DNA of 64,000 nucleotides, taken from positions 34,517,229-34,581,228 of the forward strand of contig CM049314.1 in assembly GCA_026874595.1 (NCBI GenBank). The letters are read 5' to 3'. A program made the position numbers and the translations under genes. Below are positions 1-11,460 of this stretch, piece by piece (the first letter of the stretch is position 1; every line of letters starts with the position of its first letter). This DNA comes from Sipunculus nudus. Taxonomy: Eukaryota; Annelida; Sipuncula; Golfingiida; Sipunculidae. The notes under the pieces were generated by a model. That model was given only the letters and a program-made list of their open reading frames with translations, was not told the DNA's origin and ran no database searches.

Positions 1-3000
1 TCATCAGTGGTGGAACTTTAATTCAAGAATCCTGGGGAATAGTTCTGGTCTTCTAAACAGTTATACTTAAAGGCAGTTTTGAGCACTTTGTGGTCACAAA
101 AAAAACAGGTTCAGACTGAGCACCATATAAAAATTCTTCAAATATGTTCTCAGTATAGTCATTTTTAATGAGACTGAGCAAGGTTAATAATAATGTTTAT
201 AATAATGTTTGGTTTGTTCTACTTTTTCCACCAGTTTTCCTGTTTTTAGCTCAGCTGACTATAAGTCATCTGAGCTATAGTCGTGGTCCATTGTCCGTCG
301 TCCGTCCGTCTGTCCGTCCGTCCGTCCGTCCGTCCGTCCGTAGATGTGGCACGTTTTGAAACCGTAAGACCTAGGAATCCAAAATTCGGCATAGTGTTAG
401 ATGTCCCCAAGATCTCCTACCAAGCCGAAAACTGGGTCTTTGCGACTTCGTTCCTTTTAGAAATTAAGGAAAAACCTCAATTTTTTATTAAAAACCTATT
501 TTCACACTTCAGGGCTGCCTAATATCAAAACCACTCATCTGTTTTTCCTCATATTTACCATAAATATTCCTCTATATAGTTCCTATGTACATGCCTGAAA
601 TTATGTCTGTATTATATAATTTAAGAAAGTTATGGGCCAGAACATAATGCATTTTGTAAAAAATCAGAAAAGATATTTGATCACTTAACACAAAACTTGT
701 TAAAGCTATGGACTTTTTTTCAAGTAATATAACTTTAATTAATCAAAATTAAATTGTATACCCAAAATTAGATCAAAATCTTTTAAATTTTTTAAAATAT
801 TAACAAAAATAAAAAATTGGTACCTTAAATTTTGCCTAACTTTGACCATGGCACGTTTTTTTCCTGTAAGTACTGTGGATTTGATTTTCTCAGCATGTTT
901 TAGTTAGCATTTTGTCTGTTAACACCAAAAATTTGAAACCAGTTGATAAAAAACTGTAGATTTTATTCAAGTTTTCAAGCACCATGTAACATATTGTTTA
1001 CATCAGGCTAGTGTTATGCAGTTTGCAAGAGCTCAGCTCCCCAGCTTAAGCTCTCAGTTCCTAAAATTTGGCATACAATTAGATGTTTCCAAAATTCCCT
1101 ACCATGCCAAGAATTTGGTCACTAGGACTTAATACCTTTGAGTTATTAATGAAAAACTTCATTTTTCAATTAAAACCCATTGTTACACTTCAATACTGCC
1201 TCATATCAAAACCACTGATCTGACTTTAATCATATATAATATACATGTTTTTCTATACATTCTCTGTGCACATGCCAGAAATGATGTCAGTATTGCGTAA
1301 TTGTTTTAAGTTATGGGCCCAAACATAATGCACTTTGTAAAAAATCAAGAAATATATTTACTCCTTTAACAAGGGGCTTGCTGAAGCTAGAGATTTTTTT
1401 CAGGGATGTAACATTATTTAATCAAGATTCAATTGAATACCCAAAATTAGTTCTGATTTTTTAAAATTTTATAAGTTATTAGTATAAATATAAAATTAGT
1501 ACCTTAAATTTAGCCCAACTTTGACCATTTCACTTTTGTTTCATGTGAGCTCTGTTTATATAATTTTCATATCATGCACACATAAGGGTTTCAGCTTTTT
1601 AGTTTAGAAAGCTGAAAGAAATTGGCCAAAAATTGTAGCTTTTATTAATGTTTTTATGAGACCATGTCAGACCTTGGCTCTCTCCAGCCACTCTTGAGTC
1701 ACCTGTATGTTGACCTTGTTGAACTTTCAGCAAATTATGCATGCTTGAGGCGAGGCATATACTTGGCAGCAAGGCAGCTTATGGCCAGCCACAGTTGATC
1801 CAGGTGTCCAACCCAACTCATCTAGTCGTTTTAACCAACAACATAACAATAAACATTAAATTAATCAATTTTTATTGGTTTTTAATAACAAATTAAAGAA
1901 AAATAGAAAAGGAATTTGTTAGTTTATAATAATAGGGAATTAATTTGCAGTTACTGATGATATAAGTCTTGTATCGATGGATAGAATGTCACGTATTCCA
2001 AATAACACCATGCAGTCACCTATGGCATTTTTCAGTTCAATTTTAATAATAAAAAAGTAAATCATATTATTCATTACTAAACATTAGGGATCATATGAAG
2101 GAAATTAATGATAGACAAAGATGCAGTTGATAATATTAATCTAGATTCCTACTGTGTCTAGTGTGTACATTGATGTGAAATTAGTCAAAAATAAATATAT
2201 CACATTTATTTTTTTTGATATAAATAAAAGCCATAAAACCAGGTACTTATGATCATTATTTAAATGTGTGAATTTTGTACATTCTGGATTCTCAACACCA
2301 TTGTTTGGTGAAAACTGAATAAATACCAGACATGGTGGGAATACTTTGCAATTGTATTTAAATACGAATATGAATATGTACTCCATTATAAAATTTCTTG
2401 TATAAAGAATGGGAATTCTGGTAAAAATGAAAGTATATGAATACCAGTGCAAATACTTTCCAAATGTATTCATGAATGCATTCATGAATATATTCTTTAA
2501 TATTCTTTAATATTATATTATATTCTTAAATATATATTAATATATATTCTTTAATAATATTAATATTATAATCTTTAATATTATATTACTTTAATATTAT
2601 TATTATATAATAATCATTTCAGTTACATTTCATTTTAAAAATCATACGATTCTCTTATTATTTTTAATAAAAATTATATCTGGGACAATATTTGTAATTT
2701 TTTTAATAAATACTTAAACTCTTATATTATATGTTCTGCTTATAAGTTATATGGCCAAGTCAAAATCTGTGTGACAATAGTACTTCATTTGTTAATAAAA
2801 TAAATGAAATCAATTCTCTTCTCTGTCTCCAAAGGTACTATCAAAATCATACATAAGCTTAACAACATCAACTCATAATACAGCTTATACTTATTACCAC
2901 ACAAAACCAGCATGTGCCTCATTTCTAAATCATATTTTTTTATCATATATAACAGCTGAGCGCCGTGACCCATAGGTCCCTTGTTTTTAATGTTTTTTCA

Positions 3001-3129
3001 GTCATACCTTGTCCTGCTTTTTCCTAAGAGTGTGCTTGACAGCCAAGTTTGTCATGGGCTACTGAATTGATTTTGGTTTATGTTATACACCCCATGTGAC
3101 TGACTCCATGTTTTTTTTTTTTTTTTCAG
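1..3129. repeat. Repeat-filled intron 5' of the bromodomain gene
   Basis: No exon is visible. A family of diverged direct repeats covers about 375-890 and 1050-1560: both share CACTTCA..CTGCCT, ATATCAAAACCACT and TTATGGGCC..AACATAATGCA. It is preceded by a foldback (AGCTCAG...CTGAGCT, 248-276) and a CCGT tetranucleotide run (296-340). The region 2490-2610 is pure AT. The block 2953-2990 (AGCTGAGCGCCGTGACCCA) recurs at 16.44 and 49.97 kb, so it is the end of a dispersed element. Confidence 0.55.
296..340. repeat. (CCGT)n simple repeat
   Basis: A run of TCCG/CCGT tetranucleotides with small interruptions, inside a dispersed repeat that also appears at 14.1 kb with the same flanking words (TTTTTAGCTCAGCTGACT ... 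GTCCATTGTCC). Confidence 0.8.
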
Positions 3130-3709
3130 CAGGGTCAAAGTTCATCAGCACAAGAACCATCATACATTGAAGTCCAGCTGGGATCATCTGACGGAAACCA
3201 GCTGGAGGTCGTAGGTCAAGAGATTTTACAGTCCCTTGATGCCCAATCAGGGGTCCTGTACCAAGTGGTGAATCCAGGTCAAGGTCAGCCAAGTACTGCC
3301 AAACAGGTCAAGGTCATTGAGGCCAAAACCCCAACTATACTGCCCTCTGGCGCCCAGATTCAAATAAAATCACACCCACGTTCCATGACTGTGACTCCTA
3401 CTTCGTCAACTACAACAGTGCCATCTGCTGTGCAGGTCGGGAGTTTAATATCTGAGCACACCGTTGATCAGCCTATCGTGGATGAGTTTGGGAAGCCTCT
3501 GGATATATTTTCCAGTGCGCTGGCACAAGCACAGATAGACTTGGATCCTTATAAATTTATGGAGGAAGAATCTGGGAGTAAAGTTGTGACGGTTGAGGAA
3601 CCGTCAGGAACCTTGCAGACCAACCAGCCCAACCTTATGAGTATACTGAATCAAACGTCAACATCACTGGTCTCCAAACCAAGCAGTTCACAAGCAGCTG
3701 CAGTCCATG
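3130..3709 (+). CDS. Bromodomain gene, exon A (first in window)
   Basis: Open from the acceptor (T-run followed by CAGCAG) to the donor GTAAGT after CATG; enters in phase 0 and leaves in phase 1. It encodes about 193 residues rich in Gln, Ser, Thr and Pro (motifs include SYIEVQLG and VLYQVV), typical of a disordered activation-type region. An acidic patch, DPYKFMEEE, lies near residue 140. The acceptor is a NAGNAG pair, so the first Gln may be optional. Confidence 0.85.
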
Positions 3710-6700
3710 GTAAGTCTGTCGTCCAGAACTTCCATTATAGTGCTGTGCTTCCACAGAATGGGGGACATTGATTTGGATTTCTCTGTCTATCAGTCTGTCT
3801 GGTTTTCATTTCCATTTAATGTAATAACTTATCTAAATATTATCCAATTTCATTAACATTTGGGTCAGTGATTGCTCTTATGCATAAATTGGTTTGGATT
3901 GGTTTTGGAGTTTCTATCTGAAAATTTATTCTCACCAGCTCCAAAACAAAATGATCAAATTTTGGTCCTATTTCACTACCAAAATTATGACATGTGGAGA
4001 CTTATTCAGGGCATCATGAAAACTAAAACAGAGCCAGTATGATATGTGGAGACATCTTCAGGCAAAATTTAAAACTAAAGCACATTAAAAAGGGCAAGCA
4101 TGAAGGACAACAAGAAGCAAAAGCGGGGGACATAAATTCATCGAATTTGCTTGCTAATACATCTCTGGTCACCAAACAAGACTAGCAGATAACCTCAGCC
4201 CATTTCTGGGTGGCAAACCATTTCCAAACATTCAAAACAAGAATGTGCTGGTAGCCACAATGCTCCCTTGGACCAGCCTTTTTGATCAAGGGGTAGATCT
4301 CAGGATACAAAGCCTGTAGATATTTGACAAGTATATGATAAATAAGTTTGAATCAAATGTTTCTGATGTTTGAGTGCTCACAGTGCTTGTCAGTGTAATA
4401 TACTGAACTGAAATACAAAAATTTCATAATTATTGCCAAAATCTGTTGGGTGACCCTAAGTGGGACAGACTATTACTGTCATGTGAAAATGGTTTCACTT
4501 TCTCTTTCATTTTGCCAGCTGATCAGCTTAACTTTTTAAATGCCCGATCATGATGGGACGTATTGTGGTATACCCACAGTTCATCTTACCAATAATTTGC
4601 CAGGGCTTCAGTGGATTTCCACCAAAACTCACCATTATTACTTATCACTAGATTATCTAGCCAAAGTTGGATTATAGGCAAATTCCATGAATATTTAATA
4701 TGGTCAGGGGTCACGAGGGTACTTGTCAGTCATATGATGGATTTTAATGAAATTCAGAAGAAATATTTACTAATATAATATCTTGCTTCAGTTCAATTCT
4801 TAGCAAAATTCATGCTTATTTAAGGAGGTCAGAGGTCACCAGACTTTGGTGGTACTGTGATGACTACCAAACATCTGTTGGATATTCATGAAACCCATTA
4901 TTAATATTAACCAATACAGTTTCTCACCTGTATTACATTCTCAGCAATATTCTTGCATATTTAATGAAGTCAAAGGTCACAAGAAAAGGATTAGACATAT
5001 TTAGCACCTTTTGCAATGCTCTTTTTGATTTATGGTCATCTATTATGTTATTCATTGGGTTTGTATTACATTAGCCGGAGCATCACGAGGTGCCACACCG
5101 TCCGAGGACGTATCCATCCTGTCAGATGTATTAATGCAACAACCAACACAAGTCACTGTCAGCAAGCCCAATACTTTCATCCCACTGTCAGACACCAGCA
5201 AATCAGCCGGGACATCAACCATTCATGTAGTCCACTATACACAGGTAAGAAGACAATTCTCAGGAATCTGTTTTATTCATTTGTCCGCTGTATACAGATC
5301 AGATAGCATTTCTCAGAAATCTTAAAGGTACCTTTTCACCTAGTACCAGGTGTGTTTAACATACTTGAAGCCTAGTGTGTTTTCCTTTAATTATTATGAT
5401 ATCTAATAAAACTGTTTGGTTACTCCTGTACACAAGTGGAAGAAAGCTTGCACTGGAAGCCATCAGTAGGGATAAACATAAACATAGCACCCATGCCTTC
5501 TGGTGGCCATACTGCACCAAAATTACAAAACTTCCAAAAATCAATTTTTTTTCAAGCTTTTAACCATTGTTTAGTCTGTGCTTCTTCTTTCATGGTTCTT
5601 TAGCTTGTTAGGGAGTTCCTCAAAATGGGATCTCTGGTAAAACAGTCCTGTTATGTTAAACGGACACAAGTGGACTGTGTTTACTCACACACAGAACCAT
5701 AACAATGTATAGAACAAACAATGTCTGTGTGCCTATGTGGTTTTGCTGGGAACTTAAATGAACTGATAGCTTGAGATAATACACCTATTATTGCAAATGT
5801 TTAGAAACCTTTAACTCCATAATGTTCAATTTACATAGGTCAGACAGAAGTAATCAGAAATCAGAAATTAACCATATTTTCAACAAAACAAGGGCCACAA
5901 GTATATCTCCAAAATCTGTTTTATCAGATTAAAGGTAGCATTCCATATATGCATATGTATTATGTACGCATTACATATGCATATGCAGCTGGGAATCGGA
6001 CTAATTATATTATCTTGGAGTGATTCCATACATGCAGTATGTATGCATTTCAATTGCTTAAGGTAGTGATTGAAAATGCAAACACATGCTAATGGATGGG
6101 GAATTTCTTTAACATCAGTGATAGGGTATTCCTCTGGCAGAAGACTTCTCTACTCATGAATCTATATACAGTAGACACGATTTTGCTACACATGTACCAC
6201 ATACGCACACGTATAAATGGAATCCCAGGCGTCCCTTTTTCTAGCTGCATTACACGTACCTACTGCAGATGCATATGTACTGTATACACATATGCATATA
6301 TGGAATTCTAGCTTAATCCACCATAGATGGGTCAGACAGTATTTATCAGAAATCTGTTGGTTTGTTTTTTTTTTGTGTTGTTCACTATACACATGTCAGG
6401 CAAGGCTTGAAAATTAGTCTGACTGGTTTAGTAATTATGCACAGGGTTTGACAGAATTTTGCAGAAATGTGTATTAACTATATTGTCAATTAGACCAAGG
6501 TCAGACAGCAATTCACAGAAATTGTTGTGGTCTATGTAGTCAACAAACGATCTAAGGCTTTATTTTCAATATATCTAAAAACATCTTATGGAAACATTTA
6601 CATACTCAAATTTGAGTGAGATTTTGCGTAAAATGACTTTAAAAAGACCGATCACAGAAAGGTTCACTCGACCTCATGTACATTCACTTTATGTTCGTTG

Positions 6701-9041
6701 GCTGGACACTTGCACCAAGATGTAATGTTTGTCATAAAATTTTCCACGAGTGAGAATTATTAATTTATGGTTGTTTTGATTAAAAATGATACAGGAAGGG
6801 TGATTTCACTCTTTATGTTGCATCTGTCTCATTAAACTTTCATTAGAATTAACATAAGCGTGCATTTTTATGGTCAGTTGGGACTCTGGAAACAAAAATT
6901 TTGGGGGGCTCAGACGGAATTCCTCAGAAATCTTTGTTTTCCATGTTAACCACTATTCATATGTCTAACAGCACATGTACAACTTTATTTGATTTTATGT
7001 ACAGAAATCAGGAGACAGCCAGACCAAGCCTCCGGTCGTTACATCTGCTGTGCAAGGTGTGACATCATCAGTTGCAATGGCAACACCAGGGACCAGTCCA
7101 AACCCTGAAATCATGTCATCCACCGAATACACCCAGGAGGTAGTCATAGGAGAGGGAGGGGTCACAGAGTACTTAGAGGTCAGTGATCCTGGAGGTCATA
7201 GGTCAAGTAAGAGGAAGCGGAAAGCCCCTGCATCAGCAGATGAGAGCATGTCCCCAGGAAGTGTTGGAGGATGGGTCAGAGCTGCCTTAGGGTCTGTACT
7301 CTATAGCTTTAGATTTTTATACGCCTGTATATTTTGGTATACCCAAAGTGTGCCTGTCCTTCTGTCAGTCTGTCCATTAACTTTAAGTGTTGCTGTGATA
7401 ACTGACCAGGGTTTTGATGAATTATCATGAAACTCGCCACAACTATTTATCACTAAATTATCGCGCTTGAGTTCGATTATGGGCAGAATCCATAATATCT
7501 TTAATAAGGTTTGAGGTCACTAGGCTACTTCGTGGTGTCACTGCAATAACTTACTAGGATATGATTTAAAACTCATCAGAAAATATTAACCAATATAATA
7601 TCTCACCTGAGTTCGATTGCAAGCATAATCCATGCATATTTAATGCAGTCAGAGGTCACCAGACTTTGTTGGCATCTTGATGACTTACCAAAAATCTGAT
7701 GGATTTCATGAAACTCATAATGAATATTAACCAATAGAGTTTCTTACTTGAATTACATTACTGCAAAATTCACACATAATTAATAAGGTCAGAGGTGCTA
7801 CTGGCTTATTATGCACCATTTGAGGTGTTCTTGTTATCCAGTAGTCTGGAGTCTTGTACAGGGCTTGACATTAAAATCAGTCAGGCAAGTTACATCTAAC
7901 ATTTGCTTGCCCTACATGAATTTTACTTATTCTACAAAAATCTGTGATCACAGCCATATACACCAAGTTTGTTCCACATGATTCTGTTGAACGTCTTATT
8001 GCCTTATAAAATATAAACATGTTCAGCTCTTTGTTTGTTAATCATATTTCTTTTAAATATTTGCACAGATAAACGTAAAGGTTATTTTAGATAAAGACTT
8101 ATTATCACTATTATCTCTTAGTCCATAGAACAATGTACTTTTAGCTGTGGTTCCAGCTGTAGAGTGTTAAAACAAACTTCAAATCCAAAATCCAACTCCT
8201 TATGATATCTGTCAGTCTTTTATACTTGTACTGGTAATTGTGTATTTTAGAGGGTTTTTATTGAAAGGCCTATATTTCCAATTTTTTAACATTATTTCCA
8301 ATTTTTTGTTCTATCATAAGAAGAAATGTTTACTTATATAAGAATAGGGCATATAGAGTTTAATAACCAATATATTTGATATATAATGATATAAATTGCT
8401 CAAATATAGCTTGTTTTCCTGGTAAAATCATGAAACTCATGCATAATGTCATTTGGAAGATAAAAATATCGTCCAATAAAGTCTACTTTTAAGACGCAAT
8501 GACTCTCAAACAACACCACCTTTCATTATATAACCCTTATTTTTCTGAAATTATACATCTCTATACTATAGAATATTTCTTTTGTTTATAAATTGTGTTA
8601 AAATAATAAAATATGCCATTTATAAAAAAAAACCTAATATACACAATTACCCTTGTATTAATCAGTATTTAATCAAATTTTGTCCCTGTTTCAGGCTGTT
8701 GGGCAAAGTGTCCAAGTTCCGTGGTCACAACAAAGATAAAGCAGCAATGAGTGCATCAGCATGGTTTGTAAGACCTGGTGAGTTAAACGTATATTTTATC
8801 ACTTTTTAATATATTCTAAACCTTGGTAAAATGCTCGGCTCTCTCCCACTGGTGACCTGGGTTCAGTCCCCGGCATGGCTGAGACTGGGTTGTTGTTGCA
8901 TAGCCAAGGCTAGTAGTTTTCTCTGGGTACTCCAGTTTCCTCAGCCCCTACAGACTACCGAACGCCATCATCTGAGCCATGCATGGAGAGTGCCATGATT
9001 AGTTATGATAACTATTTGCACAATCTATTAAAATAAACAAT

Positions 9042-9118
<77 letters not shown>

Positions 9119-11360
9119 GACATATATACTTAAGAAGGTAAAAATTTAACATAAATATTTTACATAAAATTATACAAAATTTGTAAAGTAAAAAAGACTA
9201 CCTCATTGCAACTTCCTGTGCTCCAATCAAACAAGTTAGCAAAATTAATGCTCTCAAACATTTGGAGGACCTCCCAGCCATTCTGTTTGAAGTTAAACAA
9301 GTCTCACATGCAATGTAGAGGAGAAACACAGCAAATCAAAGACTGCATTTTCATGTGTTCAAGTATTCTTTACATTTTAGTTCCTCTATGGCTGGCTATT
9401 GTTGGCTTTAAATATTGTGAGGCTGAAATTTCGCGATTTCTTCATTTTCAACATTTCATGAGGGTTTCATTTTTCACGACTGCACCAGAACCTGTAAAAT
9501 CTAAGTACAGCAGGATCTGTATTGATGTAAAATTTAGAAAAAAAAAACCCTACAAAACCTTACTAATTACTGGTTCAGTCATTAAATTATTACTTGTATC
9601 ACAGTTGATATGTATAACAGCCTGTGAGCCTGAGTACAGCTAATGGTTGGGCCAGTTTAAAAAACCGGCACAGATAAGGTGGCTGATAAGGTTGTTTTCA
9701 AAGGTCATCTAAGTTGATGGGGCATCTTATTCCCGAGGGTTTCATATTTGCAAATATCGTGAAATTAAAACCCTCACAAATAAAAAGACAACCACAGTCT
9801 GTCTGCTGATTTTGATCCGAAAAAAAATGGCTAAGAAAGAAGGGTAGGGACAGGGGTGTTGGATAGTATACAAAGTAATACAGTTTCGTGTTTGGAGAAA
9901 TACAGTATGCTTTTACACCTGTTCTTAACATTGTTTTCTGTTTTCAGTGGACGCTGCCGAGGTACCTGATTATTATGAGATTATCCGTAATCCGATGGAC
10001 TTTAGCACAGTAAAGAGAAAACTAGAGGTAGGTCCAGTTCCTTGGTTTAAAAAAAGAGTAAATCTTGTTCCGTTGAACATAACACTGTGTAAATTTATAT
10101 TAAGAATTTTATGGAAACATCACCAATCACTGTACTTAAAGAGGTACCAATCAAAATTCACAGCTTCAAGTTACATTTGTTTCTATCACCTTCTTTCCAT
10201 ATGTTTAGGCCCTAATAGTTTAACATAGCTCAGCTGACACTTTCGTTGCTGTAGGAGTTCTTTGTTTTGAGGTCCTATATGTCAGTAAGTGAAACTTAAC
10301 CTTAAATTTGCAGTAATTTTTGTAATAATGGTAAATTTATGAAAGGGGATATTTTTATGTAAGTTACACATGGACAATTCTTGTTCAGAAAATTGAGAAA
10401 AATTATTTAGACTGGAATCTGATTTAAGGTTAGGTCTTACCACATAATTTTTTCTGTAATTGTAACAGAATTTTTGCAAATTTGTCAACACATGATGCAG
10501 TGTGACAGATTTGTTGTTCTTTATACAGAACAACCAGTACAATGGTTGGGAGGACTTCCACGCGGACATGCTGTTGATCAGAACGAACGCCTACGAATAC
10601 AACCCCCCAGGTCACCTGGTCAGACTAGACTGTGACGAGGTGTTCACGTTTTATCAACAAGAATACGAGAAGACAGTGGACCGTTGGAAAAAGGTATCAA
10701 GTTAACCACAAACACAAAATTTGTACTTCTTTAACAGCGCCCATACATACATTACACAACACTTAAATACAACATATCTGTGAGAGAAAATAAGGGAAAT
10801 TCCGATGCAGAAATAATCCAGTTACTATAATTCTATCTTGCAACTGTCATAGGGACATTTGGCTTTTAAACTGCCACCGTATTTCCCGTCAAGTGGTACA
10901 ACACATATTTTACAGATGAATTGACTGACACAATTTTAAAATCCACCTCTCCCAAATTGTGTCCCCCCCCCCCCTCCTGGGGAGACATCTTTTTTTAGTA
11001 CCATCATCTGTTGTCAGTCATCAACTGTAGGATATCTTGTGAATGATAAAATCATACTAAAAATATTTGTAGCTTGTATGTGAAAGCTAAGCAGGAGTTT
11101 ATGGTCTTTCTATTGTATATTTTTATACCTACTAAGTATTTTGAGTAAAGTATATGAAGTACATTAAAATATACTTATTATCTATGTTAAATACCATTGA
11201 TTGTGAGCCAACTGCATAATTAATAGAACAAGGGTAATATAGCAGTAATTTAATAAGTTGTGTAACAATGTTTTAAATGTTTGTTTTCCAGGGTCACATA
11301 GGCTCCCCAGTTGCCAAGAAGATCCATTTGGATAAAAGCCCAAGCAAACTTGGACAGTAA
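3130..11360 (+). CDS. Bromodomain-containing nuclear protein, 3' part of gene (7 exons)
   Basis: Exons 3130-3709, 5075-5244, 7005-7291, 8695-8777, 9948-10027, 10529-10693 and 11292-11360 join with every intron phase matching, giving 477 codons and a TAA stop; all introns are GT..AG. Residues about 1-315 are Ser/Thr/Gln/Pro-rich without a recognisable fold. A basic nuclear-localisation-like stretch KRKRK lies at about 319-323. A bromodomain spans about 347-455, with a WF in place of the usual WPF shelf (369-370), PDYYEII (380-386), NPMDFSTVK (388-396) and YNPP, whose Asn425 is the position that anchors acetyl-lysine in this family. The C-terminal tail is short and basic. Bromodomains read acetylated histones or transcription factors, so a chromatin or transcription role is inferred. 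The 5' end of the gene is outside the window. I cannot assign an orthologue: BPTF, CECR2, BAZ and GCN5 are only generically similar. Confidence 0.85.
4555..4990. repeat. Intronic dispersed repeat, copy 1
   Basis: It shares long diverged stretches with 7380-7800, for example GTCAGAGGTCACCAGACTTTG and ATTAACCAATA. Internally it is made of about 150-base subunits each ending with AGGTCA..GGTCAC. It lies in the intron after exon A. Confidence 0.6.
5075..5244 (+). CDS. Bromodomain gene, exon B
   Basis: The acceptor is ATTACATTAG and the donor GTAAGA. It enters with two bases completing the Ala codon of exon A and leaves in phase 0. It encodes about 57 residues of Ser/Thr-rich sequence (for example SILSDVLMQQPTQVTV). 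The frame is continuous with both flanking exons. Confidence 0.82.
7005..7291 (+). CDS. Bromodomain gene, exon C with basic stretch
   Basis: The acceptor is TATGTACAG; it starts in phase 0 and ends in phase 2 at TTAGG|GTCTGT. It encodes a Ser/Thr-rich stretch, an acidic EYTQEVVIGEGG segment, and a basic SSKRKRKAP run that looks like a nuclear localisation signal. The donor is not a perfect consensus, but it is the one that restores frame into exon D; a nearby GTCAGA would break it. Confidence 0.8.
7360..7810. repeat. Intronic dispersed repeat, copy 2
   Basis: Same family and orientation as 4555-4990; it starts just after exon C. It contains three AGGTCA-bearing subunits. Confidence 0.6.
8695..8777 (+). 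CDS. Bromodomain gene, exon D (start of bromodomain)
   Basis: The acceptor is CTGTTTCAG and the donor GTGAGT. It enters with one base completing Gly and leaves in phase 1. It encodes a basic helix (LLGKVSKFRGHNKDK) and the start of the acetyl-lysine pocket (SAWFVRP), where WF takes the place of the usual WPF shelf. Confidence 0.85.
8825..9047 (+). mobile_element. tRNA-derived SINE
   Basis: It carries a polymerase III B-box-like GGTTCAGTCCC (8870s) after TGGTGACCT. A SINE body follows with TTTTCTCTGGGTACTCCAGTT and a conserved CCATGCATGGAGAGT, then a 3' simple-repeat tail (TC)n(TA)n. A diverged relative lies at 21175-21300. This is the layout of invertebrate tRNA-type SINEs; the family is not named. 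Confidence 0.6.
9045..9112. repeat. (TC)n(TA)n microsatellite
   Basis: About 28 bases of TC followed by about 40 bases of TA, forming the 3' tail of the SINE. Confidence 0.95.
9396..9798. mobile_element. MITE, copy 1 (CTGTGG-type inverted ends)
   Basis: The ends are inverted: TTGTTGGCTTTAAATATTGTGAGG at left and CCCTCACAAATAAAAAGACAACCACAG at right. Both match the better-preserved copy at 47423-47857. CpGs of that copy appear here as TG/CA, so this copy looks older. Confidence 0.65.
9948..10027 (+). CDS. Bromodomain gene, exon E (ZA loop)
   Basis: The acceptor is TGTTTTCAG and the donor GTAGGT. It starts in phase 1, with G|TG making Val, and ends in phase 0. It encodes the ZA-loop core VDAAEVPDYYEIIRNPMDF and the following helix, the most recognisable bromodomain segment here. 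Confidence 0.9.
10529..10693 (+). CDS. Bromodomain gene, exon F (helices B and C)
   Basis: The acceptor is TTTATACAG and the donor GTATCA; phase 0 to phase 0, 55 codons. It encodes NNQYNGWEDFHADM, then NAYEYNPPGH with the conserved Asn, then the C helix ending WKK. Confidence 0.9.
10961..10975. repeat. Poly(C) run
   Basis: A homopolymer C tract in the last intron of the bromodomain gene. Confidence 0.85.
11292..11360 (+). CDS. Bromodomain gene, terminal coding exon
   Basis: The acceptor is TTTTCCAG. It starts in phase 0 and encodes 22 residues (a GHIGSPVAKKIHLDK tail) ending in TAA. The stop falls at the very start of a 21-bp minisatellite that then forms the proximal 3' UTR. Confidence 0.85.
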   Translation, partial: GHIGSPVAKKIHLDKSPSKLGQ

Positions 11361-11460
11361 ATATTCATGTGCAGACAATGAATATTCATTTGCAGACAAT
11401 GAATATCTATGTGTAGACAATGAATATTCATGTCCAGACAGTGAATGTTCCTTTTTGCAG
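11357..11460. repeat. 21-bp minisatellite at the stop codon
   Basis: About five units of GAATATTCATGTGCAGACAAT, starting at the TAA of the bromodomain gene and filling the first 100 bases of the 3' UTR. Each unit includes the palindrome GAATATTC. Confidence 0.85.

Noticed and set aside
8825-8900. The B-box-like stretch considered as a functional tRNA gene
   Set aside because: No cloverleaf with paired acceptor ends could be folded by eye, and it continues into a SINE body with a repeat tail.
9206-9643. A 145-codon plus-strand frame
   Set aside because: It runs through the MITE at 9396-9798, so it is chance reading of repeat DNA in an intron.
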